Under the pieces are notes generated by a model. That model was not told the DNA's origin. It saw only the letters and a program-made list of their open reading frames with translations, and made no database searches. Of a stretch of DNA of 64,000 nt, positions 9,841 through 18,713 are shown in pieces; positions within the stretch are counted from its first letter, which is position 1, and each line of letters opens with the position of its first letter. The position numbers and the translations under genes were made by a program. This stretch comes from an uncultured Micrococcaceae bacterium (GTDB lineage: Bacteria > Actinomycetota > Actinomycetes > Actinomycetales > Micrococcaceae): positions 1,054,001-1,118,000 of the forward strand of contig CANNAD010000001.1 in assembly GCA_947502645.1 (NCBI GenBank), given 5' to 3'.

Positions 9841-11916
9841 ATGACTTCGGAATCTCCATTGCCCGCAACGCCCTTCCATCATCTTGACGAGTTCATTGCG
9901 ATCCCGAGGGTTGGCAGTCTGGCCCTCAGCCCCGACGGCCAGCGGCTGGTGACGTCCGTCGCGTCGCTGAACAGCAAGGGAACTGCCTACCGGACAGCGC
10001 TCTGGGAGATCGACCCCTCCGGTGAAGCTCCGGCGCACCGGTTGACCCGCAGCGCCAAGGGCGAGTCCTCGCCGGTGTTCGCTGCCAGCGGCGACCTGTA
10101 CTTCACCTCGTCACGGCCCGCGGATGACGACGACGAGAAAGACAGCGCGGCCCTGTGGCGGATTCCTGCGGCTGGCGGCGAAGCGGAACAGGTGCTTTCA
10201 CGCAAGGGCGGTGTTTCCGGGCTGGTGGCCGCCCGGAGTGCGGAGACGTTGATTGTGGCCGCAGACGTTCTCGCCGGTTCTACGGACGAAGAGGACGACG
10301 ACGCCCGCCGCACCGCACGCAAGGACAAGAACGTGGGGGCTATCCTCCACTCCGGATACCCGGTTCGGGACTGGGACCACGATATTGACCCCTCCCAAAC
10401 CCGTCTTTTCGCACTGGAGCACAAAGCTGCAGAGAATCAGCAGACGGCAGCCGGGCAGGACGGCCAGCGTGAACTGCGCAACCTCACGCCTAAGGCGGGC
10501 GCTACGCTCCTGAATGCGGATGTTGTCGTCACCCATGACGGCGCAACGGTTATCAGTTCCTGCAGCCGTTCGCTCGCCAGGGGTGACAGCCGCAGTCACT
10601 TGATCGCTATCGACGTCGCGTCCGGGGATTCACGTACTCTGCTCTCTGACGATGCGGCGGACCTCTCTCCGGGGCCCGTCAGCCCGGACAACCGCCAACT
10701 GGTTGTCCAGGTCAGCACGGTAACTGACGCGCAGACGCCGCCACGGAACAGCCTGGGGCTCTTGGCACTGGACGCGGACGACGCTGAGCTCGTGCCGCTG
10801 GCGAGCGGCTGGGACCGCTGGCCATCCGCGGCCGGTTGGCTACCGGACGGTTCGGGTGTTGTCGTGACCGCTGACGACGACGGCAACAGCCCGATTTTTG
10901 TTCTTGATGTGAACTCTGGCGACGTGAGACGCCTGACAGAGGATCCGGCGTCGTACTCCGATGTGGTGATCAGCCCTGCGGGCGACTACGTGTATGCGTT
11001 GCGGAGCTCTCTGGAATTCCCGGCCGAGCCGGTGCGGGTGGATCTCGCCAGCGGGCAGGTTGATGCGCTGCGGTCTCCGGTGGACCGCCCAGCGCTGCCC
11101 GGACGGTTGGAGCGGGTGGAGACGACGGCCGAGGACGGAACTCGGATCGCGTCGTGGCTGGTGCTGCCGGAGGGCGCCGCTGAGGGGAGCCCTGTGCCGT
11201 TGCTGCTCTGGATCCACGGTGGGCCGCTGGCGTCCTGGGGGGCATGGACGTGGCGCTGGACGCCGTGGAATATGGCGGCGCTTGGCTACGCGGTGCTTCT
11301 GCCGGATCCGGCGCTGTCCACGGGCTATGGTCAGGACTTCATCCAACGCGGTTGGGGGTCGTGGGGGAAGGCGCCGTACACGGACCTTCTGGCGGCTGTT
11401 GACGGCGTGCTGGGCCGGCCGGAGATTGATGAAACCCGGACGGCCGCCATGGGCGGGTCTTTCGGCGGCTATATGGCGAACTGGATTGCCGGTCACACGG
11501 ACCGGTTTGATGCGATCGTTACGCATGCCAGCCTCTGGGCGCTGGATCAGTTTGGGCCCACGACTGATTTCTCCAGTTACTGGGAGCGGGAGATGACGCC
11601 CGCGATGATGGAGGAGAACTCTCCGCACCGGTTTGTGGACCGCATTTCGACGCCGATGCTCGTCATCCATGGGGACAAGGACTACCGCGTTCCGATCGGG
11701 GAGGGCCTGCGCCTTTGGTATGACCTCATCTCGAAGTCCGCTCTGCCGGCCGATGAGAATGGTCAGACGCCGCACAGGTTCCTGTTTTTCCCGGACGAGA
11801 ATCACTGGATCCTCCAGCCGCAGCATGCCCGCATCTGGTATCTGACGGTGCAGCACTTCCTGGCGCAGCAAGGCCTGGGGCCCGACGTCGATCTCCCCGC
11901 GGAGTTGGGGCTGTAG
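9841..11916 (+). CDS. S9 family peptidase (prolyl oligopeptidase type)
   Basis: 691 aa. Serine peptidase with an N-terminal beta-propeller (repeated LSPDGQRLV-like and DVNSGDVRRLTEDPASY-like blades, about residues 20-400) and a C-terminal alpha/beta-hydrolase domain. The catalytic Ser lies in MGGSFGGYMANW, the Asp in IHGDKDYRVP and the His in PDENHWI. This is the acylaminoacyl-peptidase/dipeptidyl-peptidase group of S9. No signal peptide is seen, so it is probably cytosolic. ATG 9841 is preferred over a GTG at 9805; the ribosome binding site is weak. Confidence 0.92.
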   Translation: MTSESPLPATPFHHLDEFIAIPRVGSLALSPDGQRLVTSVASLNSKGTAYRTALWEIDPSGEAPAHRLTRSAKGESSPVFAASGDLYFTSSRPADDDDEKDSAALWRIPAAGGEAEQVLSRKGGVSGLVAARSAETLIVAADVLAGSTDEEDDDARRTARKDKNVGAILHSGYPVRDWDHDIDPSQTRLFALEHKAAENQQTAAGQDGQRELRNLTPKAGATLLNADVVVTHDGATVISSCSRSLARGDSRSHLIAIDVASGDSRTLLSDDAADLSPGPVSPDNRQLVVQVSTVTDAQTPPRNSLGLLALDADDAELVPLASGWDRWPSAAGWLPDGSGVVVTADDDGNSPIFVLDVNSGDVRRLTEDPASYSDVVISPAGDYVYALRSSLEFPAEPVRVDLASGQVDALRSPVDRPALPGRLERVETTAEDGTRIASWLVLPEGAAEGSPVPLLLWIHGGPLASWGAWTWRWTPWNMAALGYAVLLPDPALSTGYGQDFIQRGWGSWGKAPYTDLLAAVDGVLGRPEIDETRTAAMGGSFGGYMANWIAGHTDRFDAIVTHASLWALDQFGPTTDFSSYWEREMTPAMMEENSPHRFVDRISTPMLVIHGDKDYRVPIGEGLRLWYDLISKSALPADENGQTPHRFLFFPDENHWILQPQHARIWYLTVQHFLAQQGLGPDVDLPAELGL

Positions 11917-11957
11917 CGGCTCGTGTAACAGGCAGGCGGCGGTGCGGCGTGCGGACG

Positions 11958-11963
11958 TAGACT
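11958..11963 (+). promoter_or_regulatory. Candidate leaderless -10 box (GNAT gene)
   Basis: TAGACT followed by six bases and then GTG. No ribosome binding site is present between the box and the start codon, which points to a transcript beginning at the GTG. Confidence 0.6.
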
Positions 11964-11969
11964 GGCCGG

Positions 11970-12479
11970 GTGGCTTCTGAATTCACTATTCGTCCGGCAC
12001 GGACCAGCGACGTCGCTTCCATCAAGGAGCTCGTGGCCCCGTTCGCTGAACACCGCGTGCTCATGGCCAAGGAAACTGTCGCCTACTTCGAGGGTGTGCA
12101 GGAGTTCCGGCTTGCCGTTGATCCAGCGGGCAGGGTGATCGGGTGCGGCGCACTGCATGTGATGTGGGAGGACCTCGCGGAGGTCCGCACCTTGGCTGTG
12201 GCGCCGGACTGGTTGGGCCGCGGCGTCGGGCATGTCCTGTTGGAGAACCTGCTGCAGGTAGCCGAGGCACTTGGTGTATCGCGGGTTTTCTGCCTGACCT
12301 TTGAGGTGGATTTCTTCAGCAACCATGGGTTCACGGTCATGGAGAATCAGTCCGCCATTGACCCGGAAGTCTATTCGGAACTGCTGCGCTCCCATGATGA
12401 GGGCGTAGCGGAATTTCTTGATCTGGCACGCGTCAAGCCCAATACCCTCGGCAATACCCGCATGATCCGCAGCTTGTAG
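11970..12479 (+). CDS. argA: Amino-acid N-acetyltransferase (GNAT)
   Basis: 169 aa. A GNAT domain with the acetyl-CoA loop in DWLGRGVGHVLLENLL and a C-terminal part (FCLTFEVDFFSNHGF, then NTRMIRSL) that matches the short actinobacterial N-acetylglutamate synthase type (M. tuberculosis Rv2747-like), the first step of arginine synthesis. It lacks the amino-acid-kinase domain of the long E. coli ArgA. Starts with GTG 11970, six bases after TAGACT. Function by family resemblance; no other arg gene is nearby. Confidence 0.8.
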   Translation: MASEFTIRPARTSDVASIKELVAPFAEHRVLMAKETVAYFEGVQEFRLAVDPAGRVIGCGALHVMWEDLAEVRTLAVAPDWLGRGVGHVLLENLLQVAEALGVSRVFCLTFEVDFFSNHGFTVMENQSAIDPEVYSELLRSHDEGVAEFLDLARVKPNTLGNTRMIRSL

Positions 12480-12584
12480 GGAGCCCTAGACACCTTCGCG
12501 GTGATGTGCAACTGTGGCCGTAGGTGTTGCCAACGCCTCTGGCTCGCGAAACCGAACCAGTGTCTATCAGGAAGTGAGTACATC

Positions 12585-12812
12585 ATGGGACTTGGGGACA
12601 TGGCCAACAAGGCCAAGGATTTTATGGGTAACGAGGAAAACCACGACAAAATCAATGACTTCGTGGATAACGCCCAAGAGCAGCACGGCGACAAATTGGG
12701 CTCCCATGGCGATAAAATCAATGATTTCGTTGACGGCCAGCAGGAGCAGCGATTTGGCGGCGGTGGCGGCGAAGGTCAAGGCAATGAAGGCCAGGGCGCC
12801 GAAGGGCAGTGA
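12585..12812 (+). CDS. MT0933-antitoxin-like small protein with internal repeat
   Basis: 75 aa, highly charged. It begins MGLGDMANKAKDFMG and holds two copies of a DKINDFVD..QEQ unit (about residues 20-33 and 43-56), then a Gly/Glu/Gln-rich tail. This composition resembles the MT0933-like (Rv0909) antitoxin family, but no toxin gene is adjacent. It sits just before csbD and shares its first residues (MGLGD), so a general-stress role is also possible. AGGAAG at 12569-12574 serves as ribosome binding site. Confidence 0.7.
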   Translation: MGLGDMANKAKDFMGNEENHDKINDFVDNAQEQHGDKLGSHGDKINDFVDGQQEQRFGGGGGEGQGNEGQGAEGQ

Positions 12813-12841
12813 ACTAGCCAGCACAACCCGAGAGCGATAAG

Positions 12842-12855
12842 CTAAGTATGCTTAG
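12842..12855. promoter_or_regulatory. AGTATGCT-core palindrome upstream of csbD
   Basis: CTAAG-TATG-CTTAG, symmetric except for the central TATG. The same core lies upstream of three other stress-type genes in the window. TATGCT could itself be a -10 element, or the palindrome could be a regulator site. Confidence 0.55.
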
Positions 12856-12923
12856 TTCGTTATGGCGGGCTGGCCGCATTCCCTGTCAGGGGAGACGTCG
12901 ACCGACTGAAAAGAGGTTTGATT

Positions 12924-13106
12924 ATGGGACTCGGAGATAAGGTTTCCAACAAGGCCGAAGAACTTGGTGGCAAGGCCAAGCAGGGTGTCGGTGAAGCTAC
13001 CGACAACCAGAGCCTCAAGGCTGAAGGCTACGGCGATCAGGCCAAGGCCGAGACCAAACAGGCCGGTGAAGAGGTCAAGGACCACTTCAAGGACGACAAT
13101 AAGTAA
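12924..13106 (+). CDS. CsbD family stress protein
   Basis: 60 aa, hydrophilic and helical. The sequence shows the CsbD pattern NKAEELGGKAKQGVGEATDN followed by KAEGYGDQAKAETKQAGEEVKD. CsbD proteins are small general-stress proteins of unknown biochemistry. The ATG at 12924 follows AGAGG. The palindromic AGTATGCT motif lies about 70 bases upstream, and a perfect hairpin follows the gene. Confidence 0.9.
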   Translation: MGLGDKVSNKAEELGGKAKQGVGEATDNQSLKAEGYGDQAKAETKQAGEEVKDHFKDDNK

Positions 13107-13139
13107 TTATTGCGACGGTCATCATGCCGGCGTTGAATG

Positions 13140-13170
13140 GTTGTAGGAGGGACGCTGTCCCTCCTACAAC
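13140..13170. terminator. Bidirectional hairpin between csbD and mutY
   Basis: A perfect 14-bp stem (13140-13153 with 13157-13170, arm core GTAGGAGGGAC) closes a three-base GCT loop between converging genes, so it can serve both strands. Confidence 0.8.
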
Positions 13171-13201
13171 TCGTTAAGCAGACGACGGCGAGCACACAGC
13201 C

Positions 13202-14164
13202 TCAGTGCGGCAGGGCAATGTGGTCATCGTGTTGGGCCGCGAGGCCGTCCTTAAGGAGGCCTTCCAGTGAGCGTTCGAGCTGCTCGGCCGGCGCGTTCAG
13301 GCGGTGAAGTTTCCGCAATGCAGAAGCCTCCGTCGCATCCGTCGTCGTTCTCTGCGAAAACTGCAGGTCAACCGGAGCGTCGAGTAGAAGCCCACGTGCA
13401 ACTGGGTCGCTGGCACCGCGCAGCACGGCCATGATCGCGCCTCGCACCTGACGGTCAGTTCCTGCCCACGCCTGGCCCTTGGGGACGTAGTCAGGCTCAG
13501 GACGTCCAGCTGCTACCCACGCGCAGACGTCGAGCAAGGGGCAGGCCTCGCATTTCGGGGAGCGCGCGGTGCAGACGAGTGCTCCGAGCTCCATCACGGC
13601 TGCGTTCCACTGGCGCTGGCTGATGTCGCCGGACTCTTCGGGCATCAGTTCGGTGGCGAGGCGGGTCTCTGCGGCCGTTAAAGACTGGCTGGGCAGCGCC
13701 TTGCCGCTGAGCGCCCGGGCGTGCACGCGTCTGATGTTGGTGTCGATGACGGTCGCAGAAAGGTCGAACGCGAAGGAGGCTATCGCCGCCGCGGTATACG
13801 TTCCGACTCCGGGCAGGCCCAGTAGTGCGTCATAGGACGATGGGACTGCGCCGCCGTACTCATTGACCATTGTGGTTGCTGCCGCGTGTAGCCTCAACGC
13901 GCGCCGGGGGTATCCGAGCCGCCCCCAATGACGCAGGGCATCACCGCTCGGGGCGGACGCCAGGTCCGCGGGCGTGGGCCACCGCTGCATCCACTCTTCC
14001 CACACAGGCAGGACCCGAACTACGGGCGTCTGCTGAAGCATGAACTCACTGACCATGATTCCCCAGGCGGAGCAGTCGGGGGAGCGCCACGGCAGGTCCC
14101 GGGCATTCGCGTCGAACCACTGCGTGACCAATGAGTGCAGAGTGGCGGACGTTGTTTCAGACAC
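13202..14164 (-). CDS. mutY: A/G-specific adenine glycosylase
   Basis: 320 aa. Removes adenine mispaired with 8-oxoguanine. Catalytic Glu in SEFMLQQTP, helix-hairpin-helix LPGVGTYTAAAI, catalytic Asp in TVIDTNIRRVHAR, and a [4Fe-4S] cluster motif with spacing C-x6-C-x2-C-x5-C (CTARSPKCEACPLLDVC). The C-terminal NUDIX-like domain of E. coli MutY appears short. GTG 14164 is chosen because AAGGA lies five bases upstream; the frame extends further but without a better start. It sits with disA and radA in a genome-maintenance cluster. Confidence 0.93.
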   Translation of the reverse strand: MSETTSATLHSLVTQWFDANARDLPWRSPDCSAWGIMVSEFMLQQTPVVRVLPVWEEWMQRWPTPADLASAPSGDALRHWGRLGYPRRALRLHAAATTMVNEYGGAVPSSYDALLGLPGVGTYTAAAIASFAFDLSATVIDTNIRRVHARALSGKALPSQSLTAAETRLATELMPEESGDISQRQWNAAVMELGALVCTARSPKCEACPLLDVCAWVAAGRPEPDYVPKGQAWAGTDRQVRGAIMAVLRGASDPVARGLLLDAPVDLQFSQRTTTDATEASALRKLHRLNAPAEQLERSLEGLLKDGLAAQHDDHIALPH

Positions 14165-14250
14165 AGAAATCCTTGCATGCGGGCGTGGGCAGTGGTGAAC
14201 CAATACTTTACTTCCCGGCGTGGTTTGGCCCGTAATCGCCTCATGTTACC

Positions 14251-14256
14251 TAGCCT
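14251..14256 (+). promoter_or_regulatory. Candidate leaderless -10 box (membrane-anchored hypothetical)
   Basis: TAGCCT, six bases, ATG, with no ribosome binding site in between. Same geometry as radA, glsA and others in this window. Confidence 0.6.
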
Positions 14257-14262
14257 TGAATC

Positions 14263-14931
14263 ATGGCAGGACAGGGGAGTGGCCCATCGCGCACAACCAA
14301 CGGACGCCGGACGGTGAGTCCGGCGGTCTACAGGCGTCGCCGCCTCGTCGTCGGGGTGCTGGCCCTGCTCATTATTGTTGGCCTGGTTTTTGGCGCGGTC
14401 GCAGTGATAAAAATGTTCGCTGGCGGTAACGCTGAAGCTGACGGGGCGACGACGGCGCCCGGCCAGACTACGCCAGCCCAAGCGGGTCAGGACTCAAAAG
14501 CAGCGACTGAATCGCAGCCGGCCTCACCAACACCCACTCCACAATCCGGGTGTGCTGACTCCAAGGTGGTTGTGGAAGCGTCGACGGACAAGAGTGTCTA
14601 CCAGGCCGGGGCGAAGCCGGTCTTGACCTTGTCGGTGTCCAACAAGGGCGAGAAGCCGTGCGAGGTGAACGTGGGAACGTCGCAGATGGAGTTCCTCGTG
14701 ACCAGCGGCGATGACCGGGTTTTCTCTTCCCGCGACTGCCAGGCGGAACCCTCGGATCTGGTCAGGACCATTGAGCCTGGTAAATCGGAGAAGGCCAACT
14801 TCATGTGGGAACGGAATCGCACCACGCCGGGCTGCAACCCGGTAGAGATGAATCCGAAACCCGGTTATTACGTGCTGGTGACCAAGCTTGGTGAGCGGGT
14901 CAGCGACAAGACCTCGTTCGAGCTGAGGTAG
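14263..14931 (+). CDS. Membrane-anchored extracytoplasmic protein, function unknown
   Basis: 222 aa. A basic N-terminus (RRRRLVVG) precedes one transmembrane helix (about residues 28-49). A Thr/Pro/Gln-rich linker (about 55-95) leads to a C-terminal beta-rich domain with two or three Cys (GCADSKVVVEA, then GEKPCEVNVG, SRDCQAEP and TPGCNP). The layout suggests an exported Ig-like domain tethered to the membrane, like several conserved actinobacterial hypotheticals. No enzymatic motif is seen. Its stop lies four bases from the disA stop on the opposite strand. Confidence 0.75.
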   Translation: MAGQGSGPSRTTNGRRTVSPAVYRRRRLVVGVLALLIIVGLVFGAVAVIKMFAGGNAEADGATTAPGQTTPAQAGQDSKAATESQPASPTPTPQSGCADSKVVVEASTDKSVYQAGAKPVLTLSVSNKGEKPCEVNVGTSQMEFLVTSGDDRVFSSRDCQAEPSDLVRTIEPGKSEKANFMWERNRTTPGCNPVEMNPKPGYYVLVTKLGERVSDKTSFELR

Positions 14932-14935
14932 ATCC

Positions 14936-16012
14936 CTACATAAAGCGGTCGAGCAGGCTGGTCTCGGCGATCCGGGACAGCCCTTCCCTGACGGTGCGCG
15001 CCCGCTGCTCGCCGATTCCCTCGACGGCCATCAGATCGTCAATGTTCGCGGCCATCAGATTCTGCAGCCCGTCAAAGTGATCAACGAGGCGTGTGGCAAC
15101 GGCTGGTGGAACAGCCTTGATGCTCGAGAGCAGACGGAAACCCTTTGGTTGAACAATGGCTTCCAGGGAATCTGTGCCCGGCTGGAATCCGGCGACACTT
15201 GCGATCTTGCTCAGATCAATCAACTCAGTGGAGGTGAAGCCGTGCAGGGTGGCGATCTGATCCTCAGGTACCTGCGGGGATGAGGCGAGCGAGGAGTAAT
15301 CCCGCAGCACCATTTCGCTTCCAGGCCCCAGGCCCGCGGTCAGTTCCTCAAGCTGAAGGGACAGGAGGCGGCCGTCTACCCCGAGCTCGAGGACATAGTG
15401 ACCGATCTCCTCGGAAATCCGCCGGACCATTTCCTGCCGCTGCAGTGTGGCCGCGACGTCGCGAACCGTGACCATCGCCTCGATCTCCAGGGCGGAGAGC
15501 GAGTTCGTGACCTGATCCAGCCGTGAACGGTAGCGTTCCAGGGTAGCCAGCGCCTGATTGGCGCGGGCAAGAACGGGTTCGGAACCCTCCAGCACGTGGC
15601 GGCGTCCATCAACGTAGAGGGCAATGATCTGCATGGATTGGCTGACCGAAATGACCGGAAGGCCCGTCTGGATGGCAACCCGTTCCGCAGTGCGGTGCCT
15701 CGTGCCGGATTCCTGGGTTTCAATGCGGGGATCCGGCATGAGCTGAACACCGGCCCGGATGATATGGCTGGCGTCCTTGTCGCAGACAATCGCGCCGTCC
15801 ATTTTGGCCAGTTCACGCAGGCGCGTGGGGGAGAATTCGATTCCGATATCGAAACCGCCGGAGCAGATGGAATCCACGGTACGGTCCAGACCCAGAACAA
15901 TAAGCGCACCCGTGCGGCCACGGAGGATCCGCTCCAGACCATCCCGCAATAGAGTGCCCGGTGCAACCCGGGCAAGAGTGGTCTTCAATGCGTCCTCTGG
16001 ACCACGTACCAT
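14936..16012 (-). CDS. disA: DNA integrity scanning diadenylate cyclase
   Basis: 358 aa. Makes c-di-AMP from two ATP and pauses at branched DNA. The N-terminal DAC domain has the DGA motif (LAKMDGAIVCDKD) and RHRTAER (GTRHRTAERVAIQTG). A helical middle region is followed by a C-terminal helix-hairpin-helix domain (DDLMAVEGIGEQRARTVREGL). ATG at 16012 is preceded by GGAGGG. It lies just downstream of radA on the same strand, the arrangement known in other bacteria, where RadA can modulate DisA. Confidence 0.96.
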   Translation of the reverse strand: MVRGPEDALKTTLARVAPGTLLRDGLERILRGRTGALIVLGLDRTVDSICSGGFDIGIEFSPTRLRELAKMDGAIVCDKDASHIIRAGVQLMPDPRIETQESGTRHRTAERVAIQTGLPVISVSQSMQIIALYVDGRRHVLEGSEPVLARANQALATLERYRSRLDQVTNSLSALEIEAMVTVRDVAATLQRQEMVRRISEEIGHYVLELGVDGRLLSLQLEELTAGLGPGSEMVLRDYSSLASSPQVPEDQIATLHGFTSTELIDLSKIASVAGFQPGTDSLEAIVQPKGFRLLSSIKAVPPAVATRLVDHFDGLQNLMAANIDDLMAVEGIGEQRARTVREGLSRIAETSLLDRFM

Positions 16013-16146
16013 GGGCGCTTCCCTCCATCCCGGTTATCAACTGCTCCGCGGCATATCAATACCCGGCTGGCGCAATGCTAATCCAATAGTAGTGGGAGCG
16101 CATTGAGCCACAGCATTTTTAAGGTGCTCAATTCGATGACGATTAT

Positions 16147-17514
16147 TCAGAACAACAGTCCGAGGGCCTCGCTCAGAGTTGATACTTCCCGGACTTTGAA
16201 GCCCTTCGGAACGGCTCCCGGACCGTTGGGGCTGGCCGGCACAACAGCATGGGTGAACCCAAGCCTCGCCGCTTCCTGGATCCTTTGGCCAATCCCCGGT
16301 ACAGCCCGGACCTCGCCAGCCAGACCCACCTCTCCAAACGCAATCAGTTGGGCAGGCAAGGGTTTGTCCGTCTTCGCGCTGGCGATAGCCAACGCAACAG
16401 AGAGGTCCGTGGCCGGCTCACCCAGTTTCACACCGCCGACCGTAGCAACATAGCTGTCGTCCTTGGAAAGGTTCATCGATGCGCGGCTTTGCAGCACCGC
16501 AAGAAGCATGGCCACCCTGGAGGTGTCCAGACCGCTCGTTGCCCTCCGTGGCTGAGCATTGGAAGTTTCCGCCAGAAGCGCCTGAACCTCTGCCAGAAGC
16601 GGACGCCGCCCCTCAATCGTGACCGTGATGCACGTACCGGACACGGGGTCCTTGGTCCGTGACACAAAAAGACCGCTGGGATCCGCGAGGCCCTCGATAC
16701 CCTGCTCCGTGAGGTCGAAACACCCGACGTCGTCCGTTGGCCCATACCGGTTCTTGACGGCGCGCAGTAGCCGCAGGCGCGAGTGGCGTTCGCCCTCGAA
16801 CTGGCACACCACGTCTACCAGATGTTCCAGCAGCCTCGGGCCGGCAATAGAGCCTTCTTTCGTGACATGACCCACCAGCAGGGTGCTCATGTTGCGGTTC
16901 TTGGCTGCATTGATCAGTGACGCGGCCACCTCACGCACCTGTGTGACTCCGCCGGCAGAACCCTCAACCGCTGAACTGCTCAGCGTCTGAACCGAATCCA
17001 CGATCATCAGGGCCGGGTCCACTTCCTCCACCTGTCCCAGTGCCTGGCCGAGGTCCGTTTCAGCCGTGAGATAGAGGGTCTCGGCCACCGCGCCGATCCG
17101 CTCGGCACGCAGCTTCACCTGGGCGGCGGATTCCTCACCCGTGACGTAAAGAACCTTGCGGCCGTCCTGGGCAACACGGGCCGCAACGTCCAGTAGCAGG
17201 GTGGACTTGCCCACGCCCGGTTCCCCGGCCAGCAGGATGACAGCCCCCGGCACCAGCCCGCCGCCCAGCACTCGGTCCAGTTCACTGACGCCTGTGGGTT
17301 GAAACGCTGCCGTGGTGGCATCAACATCGCCGATCCGCTGGGCTGGCTGCGCAACGGTTGCTGCCGCCGTCGTTCGTGCTGAAACCTGCCCCGCCTCCTC
17401 AACGGAGCCCCACGCCTGGCATTCGCCGCACCGTCCCACCCACTTGGCGGTGGTCCAGCCGCACTCGCTGCAGCGGTAAGCGGGCGCTTTAGCCCGAGTA
17501 GTTTTTGTAGCCAT
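16147..17514 (-). CDS. radA: DNA repair protein RadA
   Basis: 455 aa. Branch-migration ATPase of recombination. An N-terminal zinc finger (CSECGWTTAKWVGRCGEC), a RecA-like core with Walker A GEPGVGKSTLL, the RadA-specific KNRYG motif (RAVKNRYGPTDD), and a C-terminal Lon-protease-like domain (GEVGLAGEVRAVPG) are present. The ATG at 17514 lies six bases after TAGCCT with no ribosome binding site, so the message is probably leaderless. Forms a repair pair with disA downstream. Confidence 0.96.
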   Translation of the reverse strand: MATKTTRAKAPAYRCSECGWTTAKWVGRCGECQAWGSVEEAGQVSARTTAAATVAQPAQRIGDVDATTAAFQPTGVSELDRVLGGGLVPGAVILLAGEPGVGKSTLLLDVAARVAQDGRKVLYVTGEESAAQVKLRAERIGAVAETLYLTAETDLGQALGQVEEVDPALMIVDSVQTLSSSAVEGSAGGVTQVREVAASLINAAKNRNMSTLLVGHVTKEGSIAGPRLLEHLVDVVCQFEGERHSRLRLLRAVKNRYGPTDDVGCFDLTEQGIEGLADPSGLFVSRTKDPVSGTCITVTIEGRRPLLAEVQALLAETSNAQPRRATSGLDTSRVAMLLAVLQSRASMNLSKDDSYVATVGGVKLGEPATDLSVALAIASAKTDKPLPAQLIAFGEVGLAGEVRAVPGIGQRIQEAARLGFTHAVVPASPNGPGAVPKGFKVREVSTLSEALGLLF

Positions 17515-17520
17515 GGAACA

Positions 17521-17526
17521 AGGCTA
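17521..17526 (-). promoter_or_regulatory. Candidate leaderless -10 box of radA
   Basis: On the minus strand TAGCCT is followed by six bases and the radA ATG. Confidence 0.6.
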
Positions 17527-17552
17527 GCGGTGGGCACTGACAGTTCTGGCGG

Positions 17553-18680
17553 TCACAGCTCCGGAAGGTACGCGGCGGCCTCGTCGTGGCTCAGTCCGCT
17601 GGCCTCCAGGAGGTCCACGATCATCGGACGGAACAGCAGCACGAGCCCCTCACCCTCAAGCCGGGTCACCCCAAGGTTCCGCGGGTGGGCAATCATGGCT
17701 ACCGCCGCCAGATCGTTTCTCGCCTGCCGTAAATACCGTTGTCGGTTTCCCGAGGACGGATCGGACAACGCCTGCGAAAGGATGCCGACGGCGTCGGCTG
17801 TGTCATACAGGGCTTCTGTGAGGTGGCTGATCGCATCATCCGTGAGGGCCGCATGATTGATCACCGATGTGAGGCGACGTGCGAAGACCCGGCTGTTCCT
17901 TACCGCCAGATCGAGAAAATCGATGGTGGTGCGCAGGGACCCCAGCTCCTCCCGGTGTCTTCGGTATGCGGGGGAGAGCAGCGTGACCTCTTCGGCCTGG
18001 CGCATGGAACCGGAGAGCCCGTCGAGCAGCGGCTGGCAGTTCCGTGCCCTCACCAGGGCGTGCCAGGCGCGGGTGGAATCGGACTCGCGCAGCGAATCAG
18101 CGCACTCACGCAGCACACCAGACAGCTCGGAAAGGAGCATCCGCGCGTTGGTCTTCGGCTCACGCCGCGGATCACGCGGAACCAGCAGCGTGATGGCCAG
18201 GGCAATGACACCTCCGACGACGGCGTCGAGACTGCGCGTGAAAGGACCGCCTTCAGGTACCGGCAGCAGCACAACGAGCAGCGACTGCAGGCCTAGCTGC
18301 GTGGTGAAAATGCTGCCGCTGTCCAGGAACCGCGCCAGCAGGATGGAGAACAGCAGAACACCGGCCGCCTGCCAGATACCAGTTCCGAATATGTGGAGCA
18401 AGAAATCGCCAACGGCAATTCCCAGTGTGCAGCCGGCAGCAACCTCGATCACCCGCCGCAGCCGGGGTTCCCTTGTGAAGCCCAGCGCAATCATGGCCGA
18501 CGTCGCCGCGAAAAGCGGGCCCTCATGGCCCAGAACATATTCGGCGAAAGCGTACGCTCCGACGGCACCAACGGTCATCTGTAGAGCGGGAGCAACAGAG
18601 CGTCTGGTGCGGCTCACTCCAACACGGACCCGGTTACGCAGGAACTGCCACGGGTTCCTGTGAGTGGTCCGTTGTGACAT
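17553..18680 (-). CDS. FUSC-type (aromatic acid exporter-like) membrane protein
   Basis: 375 aa. About five to six hydrophobic segments in residues 25-165, with the family-like LFAATSAMIALGFTREPRLRRVIEVAAGCTLGI region, are followed by a long helical cytoplasmic domain (about residues 170-375). This is the plan of FUSC/ArAE family proteins, some of which export aromatic acids. The substrate is unknown. The ATG follows TAGACT by six bases, so a leaderless start is likely. The gene diverges from pstS; the PHO-box-like repeats lie between them. Confidence 0.8.
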   Translation of the reverse strand: MSQRTTHRNPWQFLRNRVRVGVSRTRRSVAPALQMTVGAVGAYAFAEYVLGHEGPLFAATSAMIALGFTREPRLRRVIEVAAGCTLGIAVGDFLLHIFGTGIWQAAGVLLFSILLARFLDSGSIFTTQLGLQSLLVVLLPVPEGGPFTRSLDAVVGGVIALAITLLVPRDPRREPKTNARMLLSELSGVLRECADSLRESDSTRAWHALVRARNCQPLLDGLSGSMRQAEEVTLLSPAYRRHREELGSLRTTIDFLDLAVRNSRVFARRLTSVINHAALTDDAISHLTEALYDTADAVGILSQALSDPSSGNRQRYLRQARNDLAAVAMIAHPRNLGVTRLEGEGLVLLFRPMIVDLLEASGLSHDEAAAYLPEL

Positions 18681-18686
18681 ATGGCA

Positions 18687-18692
18687 AGTCTA
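18687..18692 (-). promoter_or_regulatory. Candidate leaderless -10 box (FUSC gene)
   Basis: TAGACT, six bases, ATG on the minus strand; no ribosome binding site in between. Confidence 0.6.
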
Positions 18693-18713
18693 TGGTGCCT
18701 GTTTCACGCCTTG

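Noticed and set aside
10840-11871. 343-codon open frame opposite the S9 peptidase
   Set aside because: Pro/Arg-rich mirror of the peptidase catalytic domain.
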